DNA from: Aplidium turbinatum
Taxonomy: Eukaryota > Chordata > Ascidiacea > Aplousobranchia > Polyclinidae
Direction of reading: 5' to 3'
NCBI GenBank assembly: GCA_918807975.1
Contig: OU964925.1
Location: forward strand, 23,409,608-23,473,607
DNA: 64,000 nt
Both the position numbers and the translations under genes were made by a program. The notes beneath the pieces are model-generated. The model did not search any database, was not told the DNA's origin, and saw only the letters and a program-made list of their open reading frames with translations. This document shows, piece by piece, positions 46,121-56,955 of the stretch (the stretch's first letter is position 1; each line of letters begins with the position of its first letter).

Positions 46121-47533
46121 TCAAGGAAGATTTAGCTTGTTTATTTTTGATTTAAAGCCTTTTACAGTTTTACATTCATTTCTTATAGTAGTTGGAAGCT
46201 TGTTCCAAACTGTTGGCCCCGTGTACCGTATTGATTGTTTGCAAGTGTTAATTCTGCAATATATCGGAATATAGGGAGAATTACTTCTTGTTGTTAGGCT
46301 ACTTGATTGTTTACACATAAGTATATCATTGAATGTTGTGGGAAGCAGCTTTTTTGAATATTTAAACATGAAAGTTGCAATCTCTGTAGTTTTCATGTGG
46401 TTAATTGACTTTAAATTATTGAGTTCCATTACACCTTTTATGCTTTCTCTGCGGTCAATGTTAAATACAGTACGAAGAAAGTTATTGCATGTACGTTGTA
46501 GCTTTTGCAATGTAGTTTTGTTTTCATGACACCACGTTGAGATACAATATAATATCTGACTCTCAACTAGAGAATGGTAAATGGAGAGAAGTGCTTGTTT
46601 GTTTAGGAAAGGCTTAATTTTTTTTGTCACGCAGAGTGTTGATCTTATTTTTTGAAGCAAGATTTCCATATGAGATTTCCATGACAAATGCTCGTTTACA
46701 ATTATTCCCAGAAACTTTATTGAGGCAACTTGTTCTATGTTGCTTTTTCGAATATTCAAGGGTGGGTGGTATGATAGTGTCTTGCTTCCTTGACTTGAAA
46801 ATAATATATGTTTGGTTTTGGTGACATTTAGAGACAATCGATTTGTTGATAGCCATTGATCTATGCATACAAGCTCTTGATTTGCCGTATCATATACTGT
46901 AGAAACGGTTTTATTTTTATATATAATGGTGGTGTCATCTGCAAACATAATTGCAGTTCCGTGTTGAAGGCAGTTAGGAAAGTCATTTACATAAATCAGG
47001 AATAGAAGAGGGCCTAAGATAGACCCTTGTGGGACACCCAAAGATATGTTGTTAACATTAGAAGATAGTGTGCCATTGAAAACCACTCTTTGTTTTCTAT
47101 TACTCAGGTAACTCATGAACCAATCATAGGCCACGCCTCTTATTCCGAAATGATATAATTTAGCTAGCAATATTTTATGGTCAATGGTGTCAAATGCTTT
47201 AGATAAATCAAGAAAGATTCCTAATGCAAGGTGGTTGTCATTGAGTATACTAGTGATACTATCTATTAGCATTGAAGCAGCATGGCTTGTGGAATGATTT
47301 TTTCTGAAACCAAATTCATTGTTATAGAAAAATTTATGTCTAATTAAAAACGAGTATAATCTGTTGTACATGAGTCTTTCTAATATCTTTGAAAAAACAG
47401 GTAGTAGGCTGACTGGTCTGTAGTTGTTTGAATCTTTGCAGCTACCCTTTTTAAAGATAGGTATCACCTTCCCCAACTTAAATGAATTTATGAATTTTCC
47501 ACTCGTTAAAGATAAGTTAAATATATGAGTTAA
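46121..47533 (-). CDS. LINE reverse transcriptase (partial), copy 1
   Basis: The open frame contains the ordered RT motifs: VIPIFKKGSCKDSNNYRPVS, FGFRKNHSTSHA, FLDLSKAFDTIDH (first catalytic Asp), GVPQGSILGPLLFLIYVNDF and FADDTTIIY (catalytic pair DD), followed by the LGI..N..L.W..H thumb region and an intact C-terminus. The first ten or so residues of the apparent ORF (up to 47566) come from flanking DNA. The endonuclease domain and ORF1 are absent. The frame is undamaged, consistent with a recent insertion. Confidence 0.92.
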   Translation of the reverse strand, partial: LTHIFNLSLTSGKFINSFKLGKVIPIFKKGSCKDSNNYRPVSLLPVFSKILERLMYNRLYSFLIRHKFFYNNEFGFRKNHSTSHAASMLIDSITSILNDNHLALGIFLDLSKAFDTIDHKILLAKLYHFGIRGVAYDWFMSYLSNRKQRVVFNGTLSSNVNNISLGVPQGSILGPLLFLIYVNDFPNCLQHGTAIMFADDTTIIYKNKTVSTVYDTANQELVCIDQWLSTNRLSLNVTKTKHILFSSQGSKTLSYHPPLNIRKSNIEQVASIKFLGIIVNEHLSWKSHMEILLQKIRSTLCVTKKIKPFLNKQALLSIYHSLVESQILYCISTWCHENKTTLQKLQRTCNNFLRTVFNIDRRESIKGVMELNNLKSINHMKTTEIATFMFKYSKKLLPTTFNDILMCKQSSSLTTRSNSPYIPIYCRINTCKQSIRYTGPTVWNKLPTTIRNECKTVKGFKSKINKLNLP

Positions 47534-48637
47534 GTAAAGACCGAAAACTGTCTGCGGGCCGCTCAAAATCCCGTCGCGGGCCGTATGTTTCCCGCCCCTG
47601 GATTATCGGATTGTGTGACCTAACACGATTATAAAATTGCACGATTGTTTGCGAACCATTATAAAATCGGAAACTTTTGCATAGGCCTAATCGAGAAAAG
47701 GCTATAAGTTATAATTAATTTCTTCTTTATACTTATGAATATTATTTTGGGAGTTGCTTTGCGATTACAATTGGGTATCCAAAATAGTGTTCGGTAGGTT
47801 ATTTAGTAGATATCTTCGACCATTTAAATAACGTAAATGCCAAAATGCAGGGAAAAAATTGAACTCTCTTAACTTCAACCGATAAAATGAAAGCACTGAG
47901 AGAAAAACTGCAAATGTGGTCCTTAAAAGTGGAGAACGGAAACTTTGACATGCCTTCACACTTCTCTGAAATGAAGAACAAAGAAGTTGTCTCACTAATA
48001 AGTAACTCAGCAACTAATATTATTGGAAGAAAAACATCCAGAAGTATTTTCCCAGCTTGTCCACGAAAAATTACGCATGGGTGAGAAATCTATTTTTACT
48101 GAACTCTTATATTGTTTTGAATCTTTAAGAAGAAGAATTAATTGACATTCGTAACGATGGAAATTTTAAGCTTATGCACAAGCAGATGCTCTCGACGAGT
48201 TCTGGATAAAAATTCAAAATGAATATCCTTGCGTTGGAAAGAAAGCTATTGTGCTTTTGCTGCAGTTTTTCACGTCATAGCTACCTATGTGAGAGTGGAT
48301 TTTCCATATTAACGAACATAAAAACTAAAAAACGAGAACGACTGCTTATAGTCTAGGAAGAAATGCGGGTGGCTTTATCGAATCACAGTGATCGAATGTG
48401 CCTCCAGATATTAAGGGACTTTGTGGAAGAAGTCAGGCCCAAATTTCACACTATAACTTTTAAATAAATAAATTTATTTATGCGCGCTATACTGTAGCCT
48501 ACAACTCATTCTGTGTTATTTCATACAGTTATTTGAAATAGAGAAATCTCATAAAATTGACCCAGTTTTGCCAGGGTGCCGCAAACTATTTATCTCTTTG
48601 ATAGGGTGCCGCAAGGTCAAAAAGTTGGGAACCACTG
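47534..48637 (+). mobile_element. decayed ZBED5/FAM200-type hAT element
   Basis: Plus-strand coding remnants: KMKALREKLQMWSLKVENGN-like sequence at 47884-48084, then, with breaks, YPCVGKKAIVLLLQFFTS, SGFSILTNIKTKKRERLL and EEMRVALSNHSDRM at about 48200-48470. These are the C-terminal landmarks of ZBED5-like hAT proteins. The right tip AAAGTTGGGAACCACTG ends at 48637. The left tip was not found; the LINE insertion or a truncation removed it. 47540-47600 (GCGGGCCGTATGTTTCCCGC) looks like the end of yet another hAT family. Confidence 0.7.
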
Positions 48638-48891
48638 CGTTATAACGACCCGCCTTGACTTTTATAAAAAAAAAAAGATTAATCATAGCCTAATCAAATA
48701 AAAATCGCAAAGAAATAATGCAAAGGACTAGCCTACTTTTCTCAATATTAGGCTATTGTTTTTATTAATTTTTGTCTTCTACAGCAGTACCAAATCATCC
48801 TATTTATATATCTGCTTTCTATAATAGTTGTTACATTGTAATGGTTGTTAATTTTATAATCGACTTGAATAACATGTCAAGTAGCAGCCAC

Positions 48892-49157
48892 CAGGGCCGG
48901 ATTTAGCTGATGGGGGGCCCGGGGCACTTTCAGATCAGGGCCCCCTGCAAAAAAATTTTTTGCGTTTACGTCGCGAAAAACCACCTCTGCGTCTACAGTA
49001 GCATCAATCCAGCACTGCACAGCATTTTTCAGAAACTTTAAAGGCTGAAAGGAAGAAAAAATAACACAAAATCACATTTTTTCCACGTAGAGGGGCCCTT
49101 TAAAAGTCGGGGGGCCCGGGGCACCTGCCCCCTCTACCCCCCCTAAATCCGGGCCTG
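48892..49157. mobile_element. hAT-type MITE, CAGGGCCGGATTTA tips, TSD GCAGCCAC
   Basis: Perfect 8-bp duplication GCAGCCAC (48884-48891, 49158-49165). Tips CAGGGCCGGATTTAG and CTAAATCCGGGCCTG. GGGGCCC-rich blocks lie inside both ends. 266 bp. The tips match those of the larger hAT at 52179-54281, its likely source family. Confidence 0.92.
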
Positions 49158-49165
49158 GCAGCCAC

Positions 49166-50043
49166 TCTATTCTTTGTTGTTTTAAGAAAACCTCTGAAAC
49201 GTCAATCGCGTCTTCGTGCTGATAGAATTATTACGTTACTTTTACAGACATAAAGCTTGTGTTTACTTAAATCCATATATCTCTCTCCAAGGAATTAGTA
49301 GTTTATCGAATTGTACGAAAACAATTTACATTTTTAGCAATTCCTTATTCTTCCCGAAACACAAGCTTAAATAATTGCTGTCAGTTTCTAGACAAGAGAC
49401 TGAGCTTGCAAGGGATTGTGACTCATGAAACGGCACCAGAATATCTGTAGTGTGTTGTTTTAAAATGCTATTTTTAACTTCTATTGCTCTAAAAAACAAT
49501 TTATGTCATCTTGTGGGCTGAAAATTAATCGTTGTTTTTCATCATCCATTTAAACGTTGGCATAGCACGGCCAACGGTAATTCAACGTCTAAATGCTGTG
49601 TGTCTGTATGTGACTATAAATACTGGCTAAGCGCGTTATTTCTTCGAAGCCTTTCGCCGCATCTGGAAAGATGTTGTATCAACGTTGGCGAACGATTGTT
49701 ATCTGCTTGCTTGCTTCAACCAAGGCATATTATTGAAGTTACTTCTTCTCTTCGCTGTCTTCAAATAATACAGTTCCTCTGTGTTTTGCTGCAATCAGCA
49801 TAAAAGCTTAGCAAGGCAAAGTCTGTTTACTTGTGAAGCATAAACGAGCATAAACATAAAGCATAAACATAAATTCTCCTTGAGTTTTGTATTAGCTGCA
49901 TTTGGTAAAACGAGATGTTTAAATCTTAACTCTTAAGCATAAATTGAGAAACTTTATGTGAAATATTTCTTGACCATTTACTAATTGTACATTTTGTATT
50001 CTATTTGAATAAGATGCACTAGTAGAATCAATTGCTGTATGTC
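49166..50043. other. intergenic, no recognised feature
   Basis: The short frame 49600-49803 has no recognised similarity. Confidence 0.45.
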
Positions 50044-50404
50044 TGTTACGACTATTATTATTTGGATCATTGTTTGTACGGATTATCACTTCAAGCCCTG
50101 ATTGCTGTCTCGGTGAGTCTGAACTAATCACCAGCTCTATCTAGAATTGAAGTAGCCTATATCTGCCCACTAAGTTTGTTAAACGACCTTGCGACCTGCA
50201 ACCTTGTGGCTGAACCTTCGACCTGCAACTTGTGATCTTGTGACCTTGTGATCTTCTGACTTGTGATCTTGCAACCTATCTGCCACAATAAACTAACAGA
50301 ACTCAAGACCGTGTTCAGATTCAATCTACTTGGCTTGTTTTTCTGTATGTTGTAGGCGCATAACCGTATTAACTGAGCGACGCATATAATAATCCAATCC
50401 ACTG
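50044..50404 (+). mobile_element. possible LTR-retrotransposon long terminal repeat (fossil fragment)
   Basis: Begins TGTTACGACTATT, contains AATAAA near 50288, and is followed at about 50405 by TTTGGCGCCAGTGAG, which resembles a tRNA primer-binding site. The interior includes imperfect 9-10 bp repeats (CTTGTGATC) at 50184-50280. No second LTR or gag-pol coding region lies in this window, so only a fragment is present. Confidence 0.4.
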
Positions 50405-50842
50405 TTTGGCGCCAGTGAGAAAGATATTCTTTAACGTAGAATTCGCGTCAAAATTCTACAATGGTGGCCCATACGTTTTTTCCCTGTTAGGTTATATTTT
50501 AATAAAACTTTGGCGAACGCTGTTCGCTTTAACTTTAGGCTAAGCCAAATAGGCTACTGTCAAGCTTTTTTCCAGAAAATTTAAGCCATAACTTAGAATG
50601 AAAGCATAGATCTGCAATTCTTTCTGAGATTTAAAATATAGGCTAGGTGCTAGGTACTTTGTTTTTGCATTGCAAATGGGTTTTGGATCCAATTAGGCTA
50701 TTGTCCAATTATGGAAGAAAATACTTTTTAAACTCTTTCATCAGATTTGACAAGTGTCGATAACCAGAGCTAGCCTAAGATTAGATTCCACACCATTGTT
50801 AGCCCAAAACTATTCAGCAAATGGGAAGATTTTAAATAAATC

Positions 50843-51127
50843 GTTTTCAATAGCTCAGTTGGTTAGCGCGTGACTTCGTGAACGAAGAAGCTACAAGATC
50901 AAGTGGCGCTGGTTCGACTTTCGGAGTGTGCGCTTGAGCAACGCATTCTAAAGACTGTTCTCCATTCAGCGGCGCCTGATGGATAGAATAATTCCCCGGC
51001 AATAAGACTTCAACAATCGGAAACTGCACTCTGTCAATCTTGGTAACCGCCAATGCGTCAAAAACCTGTAGAAGTATGCGAAACTACCAGGAATAACATA
51101 TCGAGGCTTTGTCAGTCCGAGGATAAA
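50843..51127 (+). repeat. tRNA-derived SINE, family A
   Basis: Head AATAGCTCAGTTGGTTAGCG (A box) and GCTGGTTCGACTTTCGG (B box), then a conserved body with GTTCTCCATTCAGCGGC, ATAATTCCCCGGCAATAAGA and CAATCGGAAACTGCAC, ending GGCTTTGTCAGTCCGAGGAT. Pol III-type SINE; other copies at 3.7-4.0, 56.95-57.2 and 57.6-57.8 kb. Confidence 0.82.
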
Positions 51128-51321
51128 GTCAGTATAGGCCTAATTGTCGAAAACACTAAGTTACAAAAGAATTAGGTTACCGTACACAATAAAATAGTTC
51201 ACTATTCAAGAAGATAAATGCAGCATGTCGCCCGAGCTACGCATATTGATTGTGGTAGCATACATTCTTTTGTTTTGATCTAAAGCTAAATCGAACAAAT
51301 TATAACTTTTTACACAAGAAG

Positions 51322-51688
51322 CAGTGCCGGTCTTAATGTATTTCGGGTTCTGTGCGGAATGTGCTTTGCGGGCCCCAATGACAATGATCCAATTCAGTAG
51401 CGTAGCTAGGTATTTTGAAAGGGAGGGGGTTTTGACGGCCGGCAGACGAAGCCTGACGGCGTGTTTGTCAAAGGCGACACCCAGCGGCGGGGGGTCTGGG
51501 GGACCTACCGCAGAAAATTTGAAAAATTTCTTTGAATTTGGTACATGCTGAAAGCATGTTCAATTTCGAATTGAATTTTTTCCATTGGAAATGACAAAAG
51601 TTATTGCGTTTTCTGAGTAAATTGCGGGCCCCTTAATTTGCAGGCCCTGTGCAATCGCACGGTTTGCACACCCCAAAGACCGGCACTG
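51322..51688. mobile_element. hAT-type MITE, CAGTGCCGGTCTT tips, TSD CAAGAAG
   Basis: Tips CAGTGCCGGTCTT and AAGACCGGCACTG (51322, 51688). 7-bp direct repeat CAAGAAG on both sides (51315-51321, 51689-51695). GGGCCCC blocks inside. Carries a partial CAGTGGCGTAGCC-family copy at about 51394-51575. Confidence 0.8.
51394..51575. mobile_element. partial CAGTGGCGTAGCC-family MITE
   Basis: CAGTAGCGTAGCTAGG tip followed by AAAGGCGACACCCAG, GGGGGGTCTGG and TTTGAATTTGGTACATGCTG, all shared with 9304-9745. The right end is missing. Confidence 0.7.
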
Positions 51689-52492
51689 CAAGAAGACACG
51701 AAACTACACAATGCCCACAGCAGTGTCCCACTTTTGGATTTGTGTTTTAATTTTTTTGCTCCCACCTTTCATGTGGTGCCTATTGGTGAGAAAGCTAAAG
51801 GTACCGTATACAATTTTAACTTAATATTTCAATTTTTAAGAGCTTCTCAATTGATTTGAAATTTAACATTCAACCATTTGTGACGAAGGGAGTGTTTATT
51901 TTGGCTATCAGCACAAGGCTGAGTAGCCTATATACTTACTAGTACAGCGATCTCTCTACTTTTTACCATAAAAGGAGTCGGAGTGTTAACCACCACACTC
52001 TGCTTAACATTGTGGCTTTACGTTTCCATTACCTGTGTAACGCAAAGTTTTTATGACTGCTCCCAATTAAAATACGATACAGTAGATTATAAGAAGGAAA
52101 AAGACATTGACCAAAAAGTTGAAGTAAAAATTAAATGTAGAAGGGTCCACAAGTAGCTCAAAAAATGCTACTCCTACTCAGGGCCGGATTTAGACCATGA
52201 GAGGCCCTAGGCTAATCAATTTGTGAGGCCCTTCCCAATTTTTGAGCTCAGAATTTCTCTCTAAACAACATCACATGTCATTGCTTAATGTTAAACATAT
52301 GAGTGCATTAAAGTCTTCGTTCTTTTCATTTTCCACATTCATGGGTGCAAATTTTTAATTAAAAGAATAAAAATTTAGTTAAGGCACTTTTGCTTTTAAT
52401 TTTAATTTCTTTGATCAAACAACTGATACAATAATTGTAAAGTTTATTTACGAGGACATAAGAAATAGTTACAGCCATTAAATAAAGTAAGA

Positions 52493-52852
52493 CTAGGTTA
52501 CCAATTTTTTTTTTCTAGCTTTTATCAAAGCTAAATCATGCAAAGGTTCATCAAAATTTATCTGTTTAAGTTTGTCACTCTCAATGCACAGAACGCTCAG
52601 TGCGGACAACCTTTCTTGAGACATTGTCAATCTCAGTTTATTTTTGGTGCTTTTGAGCCTTGAGAAAGATCTCTTTCCTGAGCAGTTAGTGACCATTAAG
52701 CTTAGAAACAGTCTTAATATTGCTTCCACAGTAGGAAAGGCAGTGTTAATTTTTTTCTTGCACATAATTTCATAAAGGTCCCCATGAGACAAGGAAATAG
52801 ATTGCTTTTCTGTACCGGTATGCCCTTGGTTTTGTGTTTGTCTCACGTACAA
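52493..52852 (-). pseudogene. hAT transposase dimerisation domain
   Basis: 119 codons with CSGKRSFSRLKSTKNKLR, MSQERLSALSVLCIE and DLALIKARK, the C-terminal signature of ZMYM1-like hAT proteins. Confidence 0.88.
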
Positions 52853-52920
52853 ATAAAAATGCAGAAGTTCATCAGTAAGTTTCGGGTCAACATCTTCTGG
52901 ATACGCTTCCTTTAAAAGTT

Positions 52921-53313
52921 CTACGCCTCGTAGCCTACAATTTCTACCTTAGTTGCTTTCAGATTAGCAAGAAAGAGGAACATTTCTGCAATGTCAATGT
53001 ACACATTAGCTCTTCTTCTTAAATTGGCTTCAAGTGCGTCGAGCATAAAGATAAAGGAATTTCTTTTAAACCTTTCCTTTGAAGAGAGTTCACTTAAAGC
53101 GTCAGGTGCATTTCTTTGTCTCCTAGTGACAGCTCTGTAGTTAATATTCGGCAAGGTTGCTTTTTCTTGCTGATCAAACTCGTCAAACTCATCTATAATT
53201 TTGCTTGAAAGTCTACAAGTGAACTTGTACAATTCGGCAAAAGTACTTTGCATCGAGTGTGCAGGGAGCTTTGTATCAAGCGTGCAATGCTCTCTATTCT
53301 TCTTGCAAATCAT
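52921..53313 (-). pseudogene. hAT transposase middle segment
   Basis: 130 codons reading TRRQRNAPDALSELSSKERF, NSFIFMLDALEANLRRR. It lies upstream of the dimerisation block in the same direction and belongs to the same broken transposase. Confidence 0.72.
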
Positions 53314-53457
53314 CTAAATCTTCTTGGTTAATAACAGAAGAAAAGTTGATGCTACCACTCTCAAAATTAAAAAAATAAACACTAGATTCTCCAAGAAAAC
53401 CATTAGACTACTATATTATTTCAAAAACCACTAGATCTAGTGGAAAACCACTAGGAG

Positions 53458-53940
53458 CAGTGGCGTAGCCAAAGGGGGGGTTTCAACCCCCCCACTTTAG
53501 CACGCGTGTGACGTCACGATATTGAGAATGATGCTTTCAGTCTCTTTATGTCTCTAAAACAAAGGTTGCCTAAATTCAAACGAAACTGCATTAAAAGAGC
53601 GACTTTTGCCAATACCTAATATTCAAATATCACAGCTAGGAATTAGCAACAAGAAAACATAGAGACTTAGCTTCATTTCCGAAAAATGCAGAAGAAAACA
53701 TAATCTTATCCCTTTGCTGGGCGACCGGATAGCACCATTTTACAGGAATATTCATACCCACATTTTTATTGAAAATGCTCTCAGAATGCATCAAATTCAA
53801 ATTAATTTTTCAAAAATTTCTGGGGGAAGCCCCCAGACTCCCCGCCACTGTCTTCGTCTCCGGCACTGTCTTTGTCTTCGTCGTCTTCGGCTTCGTCTTC
53901 GTCAAAACCCCCCCTTTCAATATTCCTGGCTAGTCCACTG
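53458..53940. mobile_element. hAT-type MITE, CAGTGGCGTAGCC family, TSD ACTAGGAG
   Basis: Perfect 8-bp duplication ACTAGGAG (53450-53457, 53941-53948). Left tip CAGTGGCGTAGCC, right tip GGCTAGTCCACTG. Nested in the hAT element 52179-54281. The right part has an unusual CTTCGTC-rich simple repeat (about 53850-53903). Confidence 0.9.
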
Positions 53941-54860
53941 ACTAGGAGTGGCAGCCCTGATGTCAACTACCGATAGGCCACTGTTTTTTTGCAGAGAAGA
54001 CTACGGTACTTTAACATAGAAGCTTCCAGGAGAATGCGCGTAATAATTGCCTTTTTTATGATCAATGCAAACGACGTAATAATGACTGTTTACTACGTGG
54101 TTGCAACCAGTTGTGTATAGTATTTTCTACTCTGAACAGCTTGATATATATATACTTTAGGTAGGGTTTAAACTTGTCAAGTTTTTAAAAGAATTACAAA
54201 CTTCGAAACCGAATTTCGAGGCCCCTGGACGTTGAGGCCCTAGGCTTCAGCCTGCTTAGCCTATTGGTAAATCCGGCCCTGCTCCTACTACATGAAACCA
54301 GACTCCACTCCAATCCGACTCCGAAAATATTCATAACTTTAGACTCCGAATCCACTCCACTCCAAAATCAAATTCTGAGTTCATTTGATACCAGCCAATG
54401 CGAAAACACGAAATAGCTCATGTGTGCAAAAACCTTTACCAGTAAACCAAAGTAAATCGTTTTAATGAAGGACAATTATTCCTATAACTATGAGCATCAC
54501 TGCTCGGTCGAAAATCTTGGTAACCTAACAATGTTTTTTCTTCTGCAAACAAAACTAGACATTTACCCTATTGGACTTATTTGGTTTGACTAAAATGTAA
54601 AGTTGCTGAACCAAACTCTGAATTTACTCCACTCCGAAACTTTTGTGAAATATGAAACCCCGAATCCACTTTATTTTCTGAAACTCGGGCAAACTCGGCT
54701 CCACTCCATGCTTAACTCTATAAAGCCAGCCTATTTCATAAAAAAAAAAAAAACGGTGTTGTCCATTGCTTTTTTAGGTTAAACAATTTTTGGGCAGTTG
54801 GACCAAATTAGTATCAAATTTGAGTGTTTCTCCATCATATTATTATTATTAGGCCTATAG

Positions 54861-55281
54861 CAGGCCTTTAAGCTCCAGGCGGCCATCGCCGCTGAGAAGT
54901 CGTTCAATGGCTTCCTAAGCAATCGCGTTGGTAGACCATGTTTGGTCGCCAGCTTCCACAAGCCAACATTTCTCCACTCTGTTGGTATTTGAACAAAGCA
55001 ATACACAAGGCAAAGCGTCGACCTATAAAGACTCGCAGACCAGCTCTACCTACTTCGGAAGCAGTGCCTTTAAATAGGCTACGACTGCAAATATGTTTCT
55101 GGCCCTTTATTGTTCTTCCATAAGTGAACGCAAAACGCGACATTAACCAACGGATCTTTAAAATCACGAGATTTTAACGGATTTTCTATTTTGGCTGCCG
55201 AGCGGCAGAATTTGGTCGGCTGGAAGGAGCTCCGATGGTCTATTCTTGGTCGCTGGGAAAATAGAAGAGCTTAGAGGCCTG
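54861..55281. mobile_element. CAGGCCT-family MITE, 421 bp
   Basis: Tips CAGGCCTTTAAGCTC and GAGCTTAGAGGCCTG, with GGCGGCCATCGCCGC just inside. Same family group as 5477, 11671, 12653 and 58173. Flanking duplication unclear. Confidence 0.68.
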
Positions 55282-55442
55282 TTGTAGGATTTTGCTTGAT
55301 TGCAATATCTTATACATACATCTACTTGATACCAAACAGTTTTCTTGTTTGAAAAAAAGCAAGCAACCCAGAGTCTTTTCTATAAGATCTTAAAAATTGT
55401 TTACTCTTTGCTAAAATGATGAATGTAAATTTTTCCCCTACA

Positions 55443-55598
55443 TTCAATCAATCAATGTTTTATTTGTCAGTAACAGGAACATAGGTACATGTTTGAAATA
55501 TGCAAGTAATATACACAATGCAAAAGTTACACAAGTTCCCATACCGACAGGAAGACAACGAGACGACCATAAGGTCTACTAGTCAATTGCCACCCTAC
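55443..55598 (-). repeat. LINE 3' end, family 2
   Basis: Near-identical to 33439-33589 across about 150 bp, including TTTTATTTGTCAGTAACAGG and GGTCTACTAGTCAATTGCC. Starts at a short (CAAT)n run, the complement of a (ATTG)n 3' tail. Confidence 0.75.
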
Positions 55599-55904
55599 GG
55601 AAATGAAGATTTTGCCATTTAAAATAAGCTTACAAGAGAAAAAAAATAAAACGTTAAAACGTTCCCGCGCTTCAACATACGCACCAAAAAAAAGGCGTAT
55701 TTAAGATAACGTAGACCTAAACACAAATGACAAGTTGGTTTCCATAACATATCACTTACGATGCACTGTAGCTTTGTAAAATTAACGTTTTGATCTTTTT
55801 TTGAAACAATGATAAGTTTTTAGCCTACTTGGAACCTACTTGAAGAGTTTATGGCCTTAAACGCTTTCTGGTCCTACTTTTAAGAGTGATCACTAAACAT
55901 AGGG

Positions 55905-56204
55905 GTCCACTAGTGGATTTCGAAGGGGGCGAGGTGGTGCTCACTCGGCCCTGTAGGCTATGTGGTGGTGTAGCTATAAATGTATAATAGTAGCTATGAT
56001 ACTTTAGTTTAAAAAAATGCTTGGGAAAGTGGGTTTTATGTTGATAAGAGCTAGCGACTTAACTTTTGTATTTCTAAATTGGTTTGCCACCAAAGCATTT
56101 TTCGTTATTGTATCCTTGGGCAGGTGGTGCCCCAAGCAAAGTTGATTGCGCAATAGGTCAAAATATTTGGCCACCCTCAAAATTTTGAACTGGCTACGCC
56201 ACTG
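55905..56204. mobile_element. probable eroded CAGTGGCGTAGCC-type MITE
   Basis: Right tip CTGGCTACGCCACTG ends at 56204. The left tip is degraded (about 55905), so the borders and duplication are uncertain. Confidence 0.4.
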
Positions 56205-56675
56205 GGTCGAGCCCAAAAGAGTCTAACCTTCAACAATTTAACTGTTTGAAAGAAAAAAAATGCTCACAAAGATTTGAATCTCCACTTGACTTGAATGGAA
56301 CCAAGTAAGAAAATAGCAGCACGTTTTACGCGGATGATATCATAGAGTTATGACTGCTATCGTCTGTAACGACCTTTTGAAGTAAGTTGCACGAGCCAAG
56401 AGTAAAATTCAGCTCAACGCGTTTCCTGGTACTCAAAGTAACAGACTTCGTGTTTGCGCTTGCCTGAGTAGTAGTTTGTCAGTGATCGGTGTTAGGCTGA
56501 AGCCGAGACGATCATCTGAAACATTGAAAAAGTTAAAAAAGCTGAAAAGACTTGCACACAAGCGTTAAGTAGCATAGTTATTTATAGTTTAAAAGTCGTC
56601 AGCGAATAGCCTACATTACGATTGAATAATAGTTTGAAGCTTCAAACAAAGTTGGTTGGTTTTGAATGTTTGTTT
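56205..56675. other. intergenic, no recognised feature
   Basis: No gene or repeat recognised. Confidence 0.45.
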
Positions 56676-56955
56676 ATCTTTATCCTGCATTGCGGGAAAG
56701 CGGACTTGAGCGCTATGCATTGGTGTACGCCTTTCGACGTACACCTGACCCACGCTGCAGCCGACGGCAATGTCTGTTTCAGGTTGTCTACTCTATTTAT
56801 GACTTAAATTTGGTACTACCCATTACTCGAAATCGATCACTGGGTAGAGGCAATTATCGTAAAGTTTCTTGCCCAGAGAAACAACAGCAAGTGCGGGTGG
56901 CTGGAGTCGAACATGCAGGCTCTCGACTGCGAGCCCAATGCGCTAACCACTCGGA
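56676..56955 (-). repeat. tRNA-derived SINE, family B
   Basis: On the minus strand: head CCGAGTGGTTAGCGC (A box) and TGTTCGACTCCAGCC (B box), then a conserved centre CTGGGCAAGAAACTTTACGA and TTGCCTCTACCCAGTGATC. Copy 2 at 62876-63171 is about 90% alike by eye. The TTGCCC core looks like the central domain shared by SINEs of many marine animals; this attribution is from memory. Confidence 0.82.

Larger units (their letters stand above)
44936..47533 (-). mobile_element. CR1/jockey-type LINE copy 1, 5'-truncated
   Basis: 3' end at the low-coordinate side with a (TTCAG)n tail (44936-44956 on +). Nearly identical to 58763-61606. It stops abruptly after GAGTTAA at 47533 while the other copy continues, so it is truncated inside the RT domain. 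It includes a long 3' untranslated region with an MITE-88 relic (45606-45680). Confidence 0.9.
52179..54281 (-). mobile_element. hAT element, CAGGGCCGGATTTA family, TSD CTCCTACT
   Basis: Perfect 8-bp duplication CTCCTACT (52171-52178, 54282-54289). Tips CAGGGCCGGATTTA and TAAATCCGGCCCTG; GAGGCCC blocks inside both. Two minus-strand coding blocks remain (52493-52852 and 52921-53313), and a MITE is nested at 53458-53940. Likely parent family of the 266-bp MITE at 48892. The N-terminal transposase half is missing. Confidence 0.93.

Noticed and set aside
46329-46824. Plus-strand frames over the LINE (46329-46529, 46624-46824, and the same at 60131 and 60426)
   Set aside because: They are complements of the reverse transcriptase frame and appear in both copies only for that reason.
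50184-50280. Imperfect CTTGTGATC repeats as a CRISPR-like array
   Set aside because: Unit and spacing are irregular, there is no spacer structure, and this is animal DNA; it is a simple repeat within a probable LTR fragment.
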